This document shows, piece by piece, positions 50,962-59,651 of a stretch of 64,000 nucleotides of DNA (its first letter is position 1; each line of letters starts with the position of its first letter). This stretch comes from Nocardia jejuensis NBRC 103114 (GTDB lineage: Bacteria; Actinomycetota; Actinomycetes; Mycobacteriales; Mycobacteriaceae). The position numbers and the translations under genes were made by a program. The notes beneath the pieces are model-generated. The model was not told the origin of the DNA. It saw nothing but the letters and a program-made list of their open reading frames with translations, and did no database searches. The DNA lies in contig NZ_BDBU01000006.1 in NCBI RefSeq assembly GCF_001613145.1, forward strand, positions 124,001 to 188,000. The letters run 5' to 3'.

Positions 50962-52068
50962 TCAGCTGGTCAGGCGAACTGCCGCGGCAGCGATACGTTC
51001 ATCGGTGGCGGTCAGCGCGATCCGCACGTGCTCGCCGCCGCTCGGGCCGTAGAACTCGCCCGGAGCCGCCAGAATGCCGCGCTCGGCCAGCCAGTCCAGG
51101 GTGACCCGGCACGGTTCGCCACGCGTCGACCACAGGTACAGCCCGGCCGCCGAATCGTCGATCCGGAAACCGGCGTGGTCCAACGCCTTTCGCAGGACCT
51201 CACGGCGCGCACGGTAGCGCTCGCGCTGATCGGCCTCGTGATTGTCGTCGCCCAGCGCCGCGGTCATGGCGGCCTGGATCGGGAACGGCAGCATCATGCC
51301 CGAGTGCTTGCGCACCTCGAGCAACTCCGCCACCAGTTCGGGATCACCGGTGACGAATCCGGCGCGGTAACTCGCCAGATTCGAAGTCTTGGACAGGGAA
51401 TGGATCGCCAGCAGCCCGGTGTGGTCGCCGCCGCTGACCTCGTCATCGAGGATCGAGACCGCGCGCCCCTCCCAGGGCAGGCCGAGGTAGCACTCGTCCG
51501 AGGCCACGATCACACCGCGCTCGCGCGCGAATTGCACGACCTTGCGCAGGTGTTCGACGCCGAGCACCTTGCCCGTCGGATTCGACGGCGAGTTCAGGTA
51601 GATCAGCGCCGGGGATTCCGGACCCAGCCGAGTCAGCCCGTCCGCCCGCAGGATTCGGGTTCCGGCCAGCAGCGCGCCGACCTCGTAGGTCGGGTACGCC
51701 ACCTCCGGAATCACGACCAGATCGTCCGCACCCAGCCCGAGCAGTCGCGGCAGGCCCGCGATCAGCTCCTTGGTGCCGATCACGGGCAGCACGGCCGCCG
51801 GGTCGACGCCGGTGATCCCGAACCTCCGGGCCAGCGCCGTGACGACGGCCTCACGCAGTTCGGGGGTGCCGTGGGTGGTGGGATACCCGGGTACCGCCGC
51901 CACCGACGAAAGCGCTTCGCGGATCAGCGGATCCACCGGATCGACGGGTGTGCCGACGGAGAGGTCGACGATGCCGTCCGGATACGAGGCGGCCTTCGCC
52001 TTCACCGAAGCGATGGTGTCCCAGGGGAAATCGGGTAGCAGACTGCTGACCCGGGCACGTGCGGTCAA
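50962..52068 (-). CDS. dapC: succinyldiaminopimelate transaminase
   Basis: A 368-aa fold-type I aminotransferase: IVDLSVGTPVDPVDPLIREA, GYPTTHGTPELREAVVTAL, YLNSPSNPTGKVLGVEHLRK, VASDECYLGLPWEG and the PLP Lys in HSLSKTSNLASYRAG. It uses glutamate to make N-succinyl-LL-diaminopimelate. The TTG at 52068 is the only suitable start; it lies six bases after the ferredoxin stop. The fdxA-dapC order is the same as Rv1177-Rv1178. With dapD and dapE it completes the succinylase steps present in the window. Confidence 0.92.
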   Translation of the reverse strand: MTARARVSSLLPDFPWDTIASVKAKAASYPDGIVDLSVGTPVDPVDPLIREALSSVAAVPGYPTTHGTPELREAVVTALARRFGITGVDPAAVLPVIGTKELIAGLPRLLGLGADDLVVIPEVAYPTYEVGALLAGTRILRADGLTRLGPESPALIYLNSPSNPTGKVLGVEHLRKVVQFARERGVIVASDECYLGLPWEGRAVSILDDEVSGGDHTGLLAIHSLSKTSNLASYRAGFVTGDPELVAELLEVRKHSGMMLPFPIQAAMTAALGDDNHEADQRERYRARREVLRKALDHAGFRIDDSAAGLYLWSTRGEPCRVTLDWLAERGILAAPGEFYGPSGGEHVRIALTATDERIAAAAVRLTS

Positions 52069-52074
52069 TGCGAT

Positions 52075-52398
52075 CTACTCGGCGGCCATCGGCGGTAGCG
52101 CGGCGATGAAGGCCGGGTCGAAATCGACCTTGCCCACCTTGGTCGCGCCGCCGGGCGATCCGAGATCGTCGAAGAACTCGACATTGGCGCTGATGTAGCC
52201 GCTCCACTGATCCGGAGTGTCGTCCTCGTAGAAGATGGCCTCGACCGGACAGACCGGCTCACACGCACCACAGTCCACGCACTCGTCGGGTTGGATGTAC
52301 AGCATGCGGCCACCCTCGTAGATGCAATCCACGGGGCATTCCTCGATGCACGCCTTGTCCTTCACGTCAACGCACGGTTCAGCGATGATGTACGGCAC
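52075..52398 (-). CDS. fdxA: seven-iron ferredoxin ([3Fe-4S][4Fe-4S])
   Basis: A 107-aa ferredoxin of the FdxA/FdxC type. Cysteines at 9, 17, 21, 25 and 40, 43, 46, 50 fit the 7Fe pattern: CVDVKDKACIEECPVDC and CVDCGACEPVCP. The tail (SANVEFFDDLGSPGGATKVG) is that of long actinobacterial FdxA. It donates electrons to P450s or other enzymes. GTG 52398 has an AGGAG site. It is cotranscribed with dapC. Confidence 0.95.
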   Translation of the reverse strand: MPYIIAEPCVDVKDKACIEECPVDCIYEGGRMLYIQPDECVDCGACEPVCPVEAIFYEDDTPDQWSGYISANVEFFDDLGSPGGATKVGKVDFDPAFIAALPPMAAE

Positions 52399-52637
52399 TG
52401 CCGTTCTCCTAGTCTGTCCACACATGCGGGATAGTCCGCCCCGCGAAACAGTATCCGGCCGCCACCACATTACTACTGGTGAGCCTGCCCTAAGCTGGGT
52501 CCGATTCGCCCGTCGCTTCGCTTCGGGCGGGTTCGCGACCCCCGCGGGTCCCGATTCTCCCCTCCCTCCGCGCCTGCGCCTCGCTCCCCGCTCCGCTCGG
52601 GCCGGAACCGGAGCGGGGCCGCGAATACCGGGGGTCG
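52399..52637. other. gap between fbiC and fdxA with a possible terminator
   Basis: CCCCGCTCCG (52586-52595) and CGGAGCGGGG (52609-52618) form a 10-bp stem, 20-52 bases downstream of the fbiC stop. No T-run is present. The adjacent CGCTTCGCTTCGGG-type sequence resembles common extragenic repeats of high-GC genomes. No gene is seen. Confidence 0.45.
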
Positions 52638-55244
52638 CTATCCCAATGCCAGCGAAGTCGCAGGTGAGCGATGCGCCGGTACACCGTAGGTGGTGGTGCG
52701 CTGCCGGACCGGACGGTTGATTCCTTCGGCGATCTCTGTGATCTCCGCGACTGATTTGGCCGAACCGTGCTCGGAGCCCGCCATCCGGGAGATGGTCTCC
52801 TCCATCAGGGTGCCGCCCAGATCGTTGGCGCCGCCGTTCAGCATCAGTTGGGTTCCCTTTATCCCGAGCTTCACCCAGCTGGTCTGAATGTTCTCGATCC
52901 GGCCGTGCAGCATGATGCGCGCCAGTGCGTGCGCGGCGCGATTGTCGCGAACGGTCGGACCGGGACGCGAGGCCCCGGCCAGGTACAGCGGGGCACTCTG
53001 ATGCACGAAGGGCAGCAGCACGAATTCGGTGAATCCGCCTGTCTCGTCCTGGATTCCGCGCAATACGTTGAGGTGGCCGACCCAATGCTTGGGATTGTCC
53101 ACGTGGCCGTACATCATCGTCGAGCTGGAACGAAGGCCCAGCTTGTGCGCGGTGCTGATGACGTCGACCCAGGCCGAGGTGGGCAATTTGCCCTTGGTCA
53201 GCACCCACCGCACCTCGTCGTCGAGGATTTCCGCGGCGGTGCCCGGAATGGTGTCGAGCCCGGCCTCCTTGAGTGCCGCGAGCCAGTCGTGCACGCTCTG
53301 ACCGCCGCGCGAAGCCCCGTTGACAATCTCCATGGGGCTGAACGCGTGCACGTGCATATCCGGGATACGGGCCTTGATGGCGCGCACCAGATCGGCGTAC
53401 CCGGTGACGGGCAGTTCCGGATCGATGCCGCCCTGCATGCAGATCTCGGTCGCGCCCTCGACCCAGGCCTCCCAGGCGCGATCGGCGACCTCGCCCGCGC
53501 TCAGGGTGAACGCGTCGGCATCACCCTTGCGCTGCGCGAAGGCACAGAAACGACAGCCGGTGTAGCAGATATTGGTGAAGTTGATGTTCCGGTTGACGAT
53601 GTAGGTGACCTCGTCGCCCACGGTGTCACGGCGCAGCTGATCGGCCAGCGCGGTGACGGCCTCGAGCGCCGCGCCGTCCGCGGTGGCCAGCGCCAGATAC
53701 TGATCGTCACTGAGCCCGGCCGGATCGCGTTCGGCCGCACGCAGCGCGGACATCACGTCGGCGTCGAATCGTTCGGGGGCCGATACGGCGAGTTCGAGCA
53801 CCTGTTCGCGGATGCTCTCCCAGTCGCCGAACGCGCCGAGCGATTCGTCGCCGAGCCCGGAGTCACTGCGGGACTCGGTGTTTCGGCCGTCGATGTCGAT
53901 GGACGTGTTCAGGTCGACGCGGCCGACGGACTCCCAGTCGTGGTCAGGTTCCTGCCAGGGCAGCCCGGTCGGATTCACCTCGCGGGCCAGGCCGGTCTTC
54001 GGATCTGCCAGCGCGGCCACATGCCCGGCGACCCGGGGATCGATCCAGGGATGGCCCGCCAGAACGTATTTCGGGTGTGCGGTGAGGCGTTCGGTGAGCA
54101 CGAATCCGGCCGATGCGGTGACCTCGGCGAGCGTGTCCAGGTTGGGCCACGGACGCTCGGGATTCACGTGATCGGGGGTGAGCGGCGAGACGCCGCCCCA
54201 GTCGTCGATGCCCGCGCCGATCAGGGCGCGGCACTCCGGCAGCGACACCAGGTTCGGCGGAGCCTGGATGCGCATCTTCGGGCCGAGCAGCATGCGGGTG
54301 ACGGCGATGGTGGCCAGGAATTCCTCCAGGCCCGCGTCGGGGGTGTCGCGCATGGCGGTGTCGCGCTTGGCCAGGAAGTTCTGCACGATCACCTCCTGCA
54401 CGTGACCGAATGCCTTGTGCACCTTGCGAATCGCCATGATCGACTCGGCACGCTCGGTGATGTTCTCGCCGATGCCCACCAGGATGCCGGTGGTGAACGG
54501 GACCGAGAGCCTGCCCGCGTCGGTGAGCGCCCGCAGGCGGACCGCGGGATCCTTGTCGGGACTGCCGTAGTGCGCCTGCCCGGGCTCGGTGAACAGACGC
54601 GTGGAGGTGGTCTCCAGCATCATGCCCATGGACGGGGCGACCGGCTTGAGCCGCGAGAGCTCGTCCCAGGTCATCACGCCCGGATTCAGGTGCGGCAGCA
54701 GCCCGGTCTCCTCGAGCACCCGGATCGACATGGCGCGCACGTAGTCCAGGGTGGAGTCGTAGCCGCGCTCGTCCAGCCACTGGCGAGCCTCCGGCCACCG
54801 TTCCTCGGGACGATCACCGAGCGTGAAAAGGGCTTCCTTACAGCCCAATTCGGCGCCCTGGCGCGCGATCTCCAGGATTTCGTCGGGTTCGAGGTACATG
54901 CCCCGGCCCTCGGCGCGCAGCTTGCCCGGCACCGTGACGAACGTGCAGTAGTGACACTTGTCCCGGCACAGATGCGTGATCGGGATGAATACCTTGCGGG
55001 AGTAGGTGATCGGCAGGACATCGCCCGCGTATCCGGCCGCGCGCAGACCGGCGTCGCGCACGCGCGCCGCCGAGGCCGACAGATCCTCCAGGTCCGCGCC
55101 GCGTGCGTGCAGCAGCACGACCGCCTCGTCGAGGTTGAGCGTCGCCCCATCCCGTGCCCGGCGCAACGCCCGGCGCATGGCCGAGGCATTGGGCGGGTTC
55201 GGAGGCAGGCTCGGGTTCGATAGATCCGTCACGTCTTCGATCAT
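52638..55244 (-). CDS. fbiC: FO synthase (CofG-CofH fusion)
   Basis: An 868-aa fused radical-SAM protein. The CofG half has the cluster motif CRDKCHYC (Cys93, 97, 100) with TFVTVPGKL, then [12 protein letters not shown] and a long alpha/beta barrel. The CofH half has [16 protein letters not shown] (Cys560, 564, 567), [20 protein letters not shown] and [10 protein letters not shown]. It makes 7,8-didemethyl-8-hydroxy-5-deazariboflavin, the F420 chromophore, from tyrosine and 5-amino-6-ribitylaminouracil. ATG 55244 is preferred from family length; ATG 55280 is the alternative. It is divergent from the secreted protein at 55478. Confidence 0.95.
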   Translation of the reverse strand: MIEDVTDLSNPSLPPNPPNASAMRRALRRARDGATLNLDEAVVLLHARGADLEDLSASAARVRDAGLRAAGYAGDVLPITYSRKVFIPITHLCRDKCHYCTFVTVPGKLRAEGRGMYLEPDEILEIARQGAELGCKEALFTLGDRPEERWPEARQWLDERGYDSTLDYVRAMSIRVLEETGLLPHLNPGVMTWDELSRLKPVAPSMGMMLETTSTRLFTEPGQAHYGSPDKDPAVRLRALTDAGRLSVPFTTGILVGIGENITERAESIMAIRKVHKAFGHVQEVIVQNFLAKRDTAMRDTPDAGLEEFLATIAVTRMLLGPKMRIQAPPNLVSLPECRALIGAGIDDWGGVSPLTPDHVNPERPWPNLDTLAEVTASAGFVLTERLTAHPKYVLAGHPWIDPRVAGHVAALADPKTGLAREVNPTGLPWQEPDHDWESVGRVDLNTSIDIDGRNTESRSDSGLGDESLGAFGDWESIREQVLELAVSAPERFDADVMSALRAAERDPAGLSDDQYLALATADGAALEAVTALADQLRRDTVGDEVTYIVNRNINFTNICYTGCRFCAFAQRKGDADAFTLSAGEVADRAWEAWVEGATEICMQGGIDPELPVTGYADLVRAIKARIPDMHVHAFSPMEIVNGASRGGQSVHDWLAALKEAGLDTIPGTAAEILDDEVRWVLTKGKLPTSAWVDVISTAHKLGLRSSSTMMYGHVDNPKHWVGHLNVLRGIQDETGGFTEFVLLPFVHQSAPLYLAGASRPGPTVRDNRAAHALARIMLHGRIENIQTSWVKLGIKGTQLMLNGGANDLGGTLMEETISRMAGSEHGSAKSVAEITEIAEGINRPVRQRTTTYGVPAHRSPATSLALG

Positions 55245-55416
55245 GCGCCATCCATCCGACTGGTCCGACTCGGGTGCCATAAGACGGGGCAACCCGGTGT
55301 TGCCGCACGCTATTCCACCGGAGAGGCCCGGACAATCCTCTCTCATCGGAAAGTAAAATGCCGGACGCTCGAAAGTCTTGCCAGTCACCGGGCGCTCTTC
55401 TACGGTTGACCGACCA

Positions 55417-55454
55417 ATACGAGTAATCGCATTAACCGATACGAATATTCGCAT
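55417..55454. promoter_or_regulatory. two ATACGA-N4-TCGCAT sites upstream of the secreted protein gene
   Basis: Direct copies at 55417-55432 and 55439-55454, period 22 bases (two helical turns). Each is itself a near-palindrome. A TTGACC at 55406-55411 could be the -35 element, so the first site would sit in the spacer. The sites end 23 bases before the GTG start. Confidence 0.7.
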
Positions 55455-55477
55455 CCAGATCGACAGTCGGAGATCTC

Positions 55478-56965
55478 GTGCTCGTCAGACCGATTCGCGC
55501 CGCCACCCGGCATACTCGCGGGCGTGCGGCCACCGTCGCCGCGCTCAGCGCCGCCCTGCTGCTGACCATCAGCACCAGCTCGGCCTCCGCCGCCTTCGGA
55601 CCGCTGCCCCCGGCCAACCCGCATCTGGGCCCGATGGGCACCGCGACCATGCACGGCGACGCCGAATCCTCCGACAGCACGCCGCTCCCCGGACCGGGCG
55701 CCGGCGACATCAAGGCCGACTTCCACGAGGAGGCCGCCGCCTGCCCGACCATCCTGCAGGGCGCGGACGGCTTCCCGCAGGCGCTGTGCACGAAGATCGT
55801 CGACCGCGCGCCGGAAGTCCTGCTGCTCGATCCGAACACCGGCGGGACCCTGGCCTCGCTGAGTCTCACCAAGGGCAGCCTGCTCGGCGGGGTGTACGCC
55901 TACCTCGACGATCAGGACCGGATGGTGACCGTCGACGGCAGCGGCAATCTGCTGCGCATCGGGCATCAGCGTGACGGCAACGACTGGAAGCTGACCATCA
56001 GCTCGAAAACCGATGTGACACAGGCCGTCACCGGGCACTGCGGCGGCGGTGACTGCGACGCGGTCAGTTCCGTCATGGCCGATTGGGGCGGGCGGGTCTG
56101 GTTCGCCACCGACAATGCCGCCGCGGGATTCGTGGATCCGGCCACCGGGACCGCGCGCTCGATCGTGCTCGCGCCGGGAGAGTCGGTGGCCAACAGCATC
56201 TCCACCGGACCCGAGGGCGTCGCCGTGGCGACCTCGCACGCGCTGTACCTGCTCGATGTGGACGGCAGCGGCGACCCGCGCGTGCTGTGGCGTCAGCCCT
56301 ACGATCGGGGCCCGGCACGCAAGCCGGGCCAGCTCAGCTGGGGCACCGGAGCCACGCCCACCTTCTTCGGGCCCGGCAGCGGCACCGAATATCTCGCCAT
56401 CACCGACAATGCCGCGAACAAGGAGAACCTGCTGGTCTTCGACACCAGCACCGGGAACACGGTCTGCTCGGTGCCCGCGATCGACGGCACCGAGAACTCG
56501 CCGATCGGGTCGGGATCGAGCCTGTTCGTGGCCAGCACCTACGGCTATCCGTACCCGCAGTTGCCTGCGAACGCCGGACCCAGCCAGCCCGCGAGCGCGG
56601 CCTTCACCGGCGGCATGACCCGCATCGACGTGACCGGATCCGGCTGCACGGTGGTGTGGACCAACGCGGTGCCCTCCGCGGCCGTGCCGCGATTGTCCGT
56701 GGCGGACGGCAAGATCTACACCGTCAGCCGGCGCGGCCTGCTGGGCAGCGGCAGCTCCAGCGGCAGCGCGGGCAGCGGCAGCGGCGGCATCACCGACACC
56801 TACGAGTACACCGTCATCGACGCCGCCACCGGCAAGGTCGACGCCGAACACTCGATGGGCGCGAGCACCATCCACGACACCCTGCAGATGGTCGGCACCA
56901 TCGCGCCGGGGCGGGTGCAGTACCAGGGGACGCTGAGCGGGCTGTTCCGGATCACCCCGCGCTAG
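55478..56965 (+). CDS. secreted beta-propeller-like protein
   Basis: A 495-aa exported protein. The signal peptide ends near residue 38 ([19 protein letters not shown]). The mature part reads as successive strand repeats with GG/DG turns: [94 protein letters not shown]. This is typical of a PQQ-/YVTN-like propeller, about seven units. [16 protein letters not shown] linker is in the last part. GTG 55478 has GGAG upstream. It may be a wall-binding or sensor protein; no enzyme residues are seen. Confidence 0.75.
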   Translation: MLVRPIRAATRHTRGRAATVAALSAALLLTISTSSASAAFGPLPPANPHLGPMGTATMHGDAESSDSTPLPGPGAGDIKADFHEEAAACPTILQGADGFPQALCTKIVDRAPEVLLLDPNTGGTLASLSLTKGSLLGGVYAYLDDQDRMVTVDGSGNLLRIGHQRDGNDWKLTISSKTDVTQAVTGHCGGGDCDAVSSVMADWGGRVWFATDNAAAGFVDPATGTARSIVLAPGESVANSISTGPEGVAVATSHALYLLDVDGSGDPRVLWRQPYDRGPARKPGQLSWGTGATPTFFGPGSGTEYLAITDNAANKENLLVFDTSTGNTVCSVPAIDGTENSPIGSGSSLFVASTYGYPYPQLPANAGPSQPASAAFTGGMTRIDVTGSGCTVVWTNAVPSAAVPRLSVADGKIYTVSRRGLLGSGSSSGSAGSGSGGITDTYEYTVIDAATGKVDAEHSMGASTIHDTLQMVGTIAPGRVQYQGTLSGLFRITPR

Positions 56966-57029
56966 GCGGCGCGGGGCGGGAGCGTCGGCGAGCACACCGC
57001 ACCGGCCTCCCGGATCGAGTCGCTGACCT

Positions 57030-57060
57030 TGCGGGTGCGGCTGTATCTACCGCACCCGCA
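57030..57060. terminator. perfect 11-bp stem-loop after the secreted protein gene
   Basis: TGCGGGTGCGG (57030-57040) pairs with CCGCACCCGCA (57050-57060) over a nine-base loop. It is followed by GGAAAA and starts 64 bases after the stop. It is also 17 bases before the next ATG, so it may be a regulatory element of the PH-domain genes instead. Confidence 0.5.
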
Positions 57061-57077
57061 CGGAAAATCATGCAAGC

Positions 57078-57719
57078 ATGACAGGCATGTCCGAGCGCAC
57101 CGCCCACGGTGACCCCTCCGCCGGCCCCGGCGGCCCAGCCACCGCCCCTGCCGGACCGATCAAAGCCCCTGCCGGACCGGTCACAGCCCCTGCCGGACCG
57201 GTCACAGCCCACGGCGGATCAGCCACGACCCCCGGCGGCATCATGGCCGATCCCGCCTGGCATCCCAGTCCCCGCGCGAAACTGCTGTGGGCGATCAGTG
57301 CGGCGCTGTCCTGGGTGGTGCCGCTCCTGGCCCTGCTCATCTGGGCGGCATTCGATTCGCACCGGCGCACGGTGCAGCTGATCGTGCTCGGAATCGTCCT
57401 CGTGGCAGCGGTATTCAGCGTCACGGTGATCCCGATGTGGCGGTACGCGGTGCACCGGTGGGAGATCACCGCCGAGGCCGTCTACACCCGCACCGGCTGG
57501 CTCACCCAGGAGAGCCGCGTCGCGCCCATCACCCGCATCCAGACCGTCGACACCTATCGCGGCCCGCTCGAGCGACTGCTGGGCCTGGCCACCGTCACCG
57601 TCACCACCGCCTCCTCGGCCGGCGCCGTGCACATCAGCGCCCTCGCCCTGGACGACGCCCGCCGCACCGTCGAGCAGCTCACCGCCATCGCGGCTCGCCA
57701 TCGGGGAGACGCGACATGA
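57078..57719 (+). CDS. bacterial PH-domain membrane protein (YdbS-like)
   Basis: A 213-aa protein. A 55-residue Pro/Ala-rich head contains three AGP repeats. Two membrane helices follow (LLWAISAALSWVVPLLALLI and LIVLGIVLVAAVFSVTVIPM), then a bPH2 domain: WRYAVHRWEITAEAVYTRTG, WLTQESRVAPITRIQTVDTY, GPLERLLGLATVTVTTASSA. YdbS/YdbT pairs in Bacillus confer resistance to bacteriocins. ATG 57078 or 57087 may serve. It overlaps the next gene by four bases. Confidence 0.85.
   Translation: MTGMSERTAHGDPSAGPGGPATAPAGPIKAPAGPVTAPAGPVTAHGGSATTPGGIMADPAWHPSPRAKLLWAISAALSWVVPLLALLIWAAFDSHRRTVQLIVLGIVLVAAVFSVTVIPMWRYAVHRWEITAEAVYTRTGWLTQESRVAPITRIQTVDTYRGPLERLLGLATVTVTTASSAGAVHISALALDDARRTVEQLTAIAARHRGDAT
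57144..57206 (+). repeat. three 21-bp tandem repeats in the PH-domain gene head
   Basis: Units at 57144-57164, 57165-57185 and 57186-57206, the last two identical. Each encodes APAGPVT (first one APAGPIK). In-frame, so copy number can vary without a frameshift. Confidence 0.9.
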
Positions 57720-59527
57720 CCGTGCCTCCGCACCCCGATGCCCCCGAACCGCTTCCGCCACAGTCGGATCGAACCTCGTTTCCGGCCGGATCGGGCGCAA
57801 ACGCACCGGCGAGCTTCGGCGGTGCCACGCCTGTGAACAATGGGGCTTCCGCACCCGCCGGGTCGTGGCCGGCCGAAGCTGTTGCCACGCAAACCATTTC
57901 GGGTCCGGTCGGCTTGCCCGCCGGGGTCGGCCAGGGGTGGCAGCGGCTGGATCGCCGAATGTTGCTGGTGCATCCGATCACCGAGCTGATCCGGTTCATT
58001 CCGGTGCTACTGGCCTCGTTGATCGCGGGCGCGCGAGCCGATAATCCGACGTGGAGCCTCGGGGTGGTGGCGGTGATCGTCGGCCTGGCACTGACCAGGT
58101 GGTTCACCACCACCTATCGGATCACTCCGGACAATGTGGAACTGCGCACGGGATTGCTGCAGCGCAAACGACTCTCGATTCCGCGCAATCGCGTGCGGTC
58201 GGTGGACGTCGAGGCCGATCTGCTGCACCGGGCGCTCGGGCTGGCGGTGCTGTCCATCGGCACCGGACAGCATGCCGAGCGGGGTGATCAGTTCAAGCTC
58301 GACGCGCTCGACGCGAGCCTGGTGCCCGATCTGCGGACCGCGCTGCTCGCACACACCAGAGGACACGCCGATTCCGGTGCCGCGCATGCGGATACAGCAG
58401 CCCCGTACGGCACGCAGAGCACACTCACGAAAACCGACACTGCGGACGAGCCGAGTCGCGCTCCCGTGGAAATCGCGCACTGGCAACCGGATTGGGTGCG
58501 CTACGCACCGCTCTCGCTCACCGGTTTCGCCATCATCGCGCCCATCGTCGGCCTGGCGTTCCAGTACGGCGTCGCCCAGGTGGTGTTCGACTCCAGCGCC
58601 GTCAAGGGTGTGGAAGAACGTGGCGCACAAGCCATCGCGCTGTTCGTCTCGGCCCTGATCATCGCCCTGATCGTGTTCGTGAGCCTGGCCGCGTGCGCGC
58701 GCTACCTGATGACGTGGTTCCGATTGCAGGTGGTGGACAACGGCAAGACCCTGCACATCCGGCACGGCCTGTTCACCACTCGCCAGACCACCCTCGACCT
58801 GGCCCGCCTGCGCGGAGCCACGGTCAACGAACCACTGCTGTTGCGCATGGCCCGGGCCGCCGAACTCGAGGCCATCATGACCGGCACGGGCGCCCGCCAG
58901 AAGATCCTGCCGCAGGCCCCGCGCACGGCGGTCGATCACACCCTCGCCCATCTGCTGGACAACAGCGCCGCCCTCGACGGCCCCGGCCCGCGCTCCGAGG
59001 GCGACCTGCCGGTTCCCCCGCCCGTCACCGCGCCGCTGGAGCGGCACGGACCCGCCGCGCATCGCCGTCGCTACACCCGCGCGCTCGGTCCGGTCGCACT
59101 GGTCGCGGCGATCCTGATCGCCGTATCCCTTGCCGGAGGGCACATTCCGTCCTGGATCTGGGCGTTGCTGGTGCTGTCGATTCCGATCGCCGTCGCGCTG
59201 GCCTGGGATCGCTACCGAGGTCTCGGCCACGCCGTGGTCCCGGCCGTGAACGGCAACCCCACCTGGCTGATCACCCGCAGCGGTTCGCTCGATCGCGATC
59301 GCGACTGCCTCGAGGCCCCCGGCATCATCGGCTGGACGATGCGCCAATCCTTCTGGCAGCGGCGGGCCGGGGTGGCCACGGTGGTGGCGGCGTCCGCGGC
59401 GGGCAAGAAGCGCTATCGCGTGATCGATCTGCCGATCGATCGAGCCTGGGCGCTGATCGAGGCGGTGACCCCGGGACAGCTGAGCACGCCCCGGACCACA
59501 GGCGTCGAGCAAGGTGTTCCGATGTAA
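57716..59527 (+). CDS. bacterial PH-domain membrane protein (YdbT-like)
   Basis: A 603-aa protein with a disordered 75-residue head and six membrane segments. Three bPH2 domains follow helix pairs: TTYRITPDNVELRTGLLQRK, then LQVVDNGKTLHIRHGLFTTR, and TWLITRSGSLDRDRDCLEA. The repeating RxRVxSVDVEADLLHRALG and TLDLARLRGATVNEPLLLRM motifs are the family mark. It is the partner of the preceding protein (ATGA overlap). Function probably lies in the envelope. Confidence 0.88.
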   Translation: MTVPPHPDAPEPLPPQSDRTSFPAGSGANAPASFGGATPVNNGASAPAGSWPAEAVATQTISGPVGLPAGVGQGWQRLDRRMLLVHPITELIRFIPVLLASLIAGARADNPTWSLGVVAVIVGLALTRWFTTTYRITPDNVELRTGLLQRKRLSIPRNRVRSVDVEADLLHRALGLAVLSIGTGQHAERGDQFKLDALDASLVPDLRTALLAHTRGHADSGAAHADTAAPYGTQSTLTKTDTADEPSRAPVEIAHWQPDWVRYAPLSLTGFAIIAPIVGLAFQYGVAQVVFDSSAVKGVEERGAQAIALFVSALIIALIVFVSLAACARYLMTWFRLQVVDNGKTLHIRHGLFTTRQTTLDLARLRGATVNEPLLLRMARAAELEAIMTGTGARQKILPQAPRTAVDHTLAHLLDNSAALDGPGPRSEGDLPVPPPVTAPLERHGPAAHRRRYTRALGPVALVAAILIAVSLAGGHIPSWIWALLVLSIPIAVALAWDRYRGLGHAVVPAVNGNPTWLITRSGSLDRDRDCLEAPGIIGWTMRQSFWQRRAGVATVVAASAAGKKRYRVIDLPIDRAWALIEAVTPGQLSTPRTTGVEQGVPM

Positions 59528-59651
59528 TCGGTGATTCGCTCACCTTTCGGAGGCTTTCACCAGTTGAACCCGCTGAAAGTGAGCATCGGTTCGTTGTCCG
59601 TGGTAGAAATCACCGAGCTTCTCTATGGGCTTCTCGAAGGGTGGATTCGAC

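Noticed and set aside
52767..55223. An 818-codon plus-strand frame opposite fbiC
   Set aside because: Antisense shadow of the CofG-CofH fusion; fbiC motifs on the other strand are decisive.
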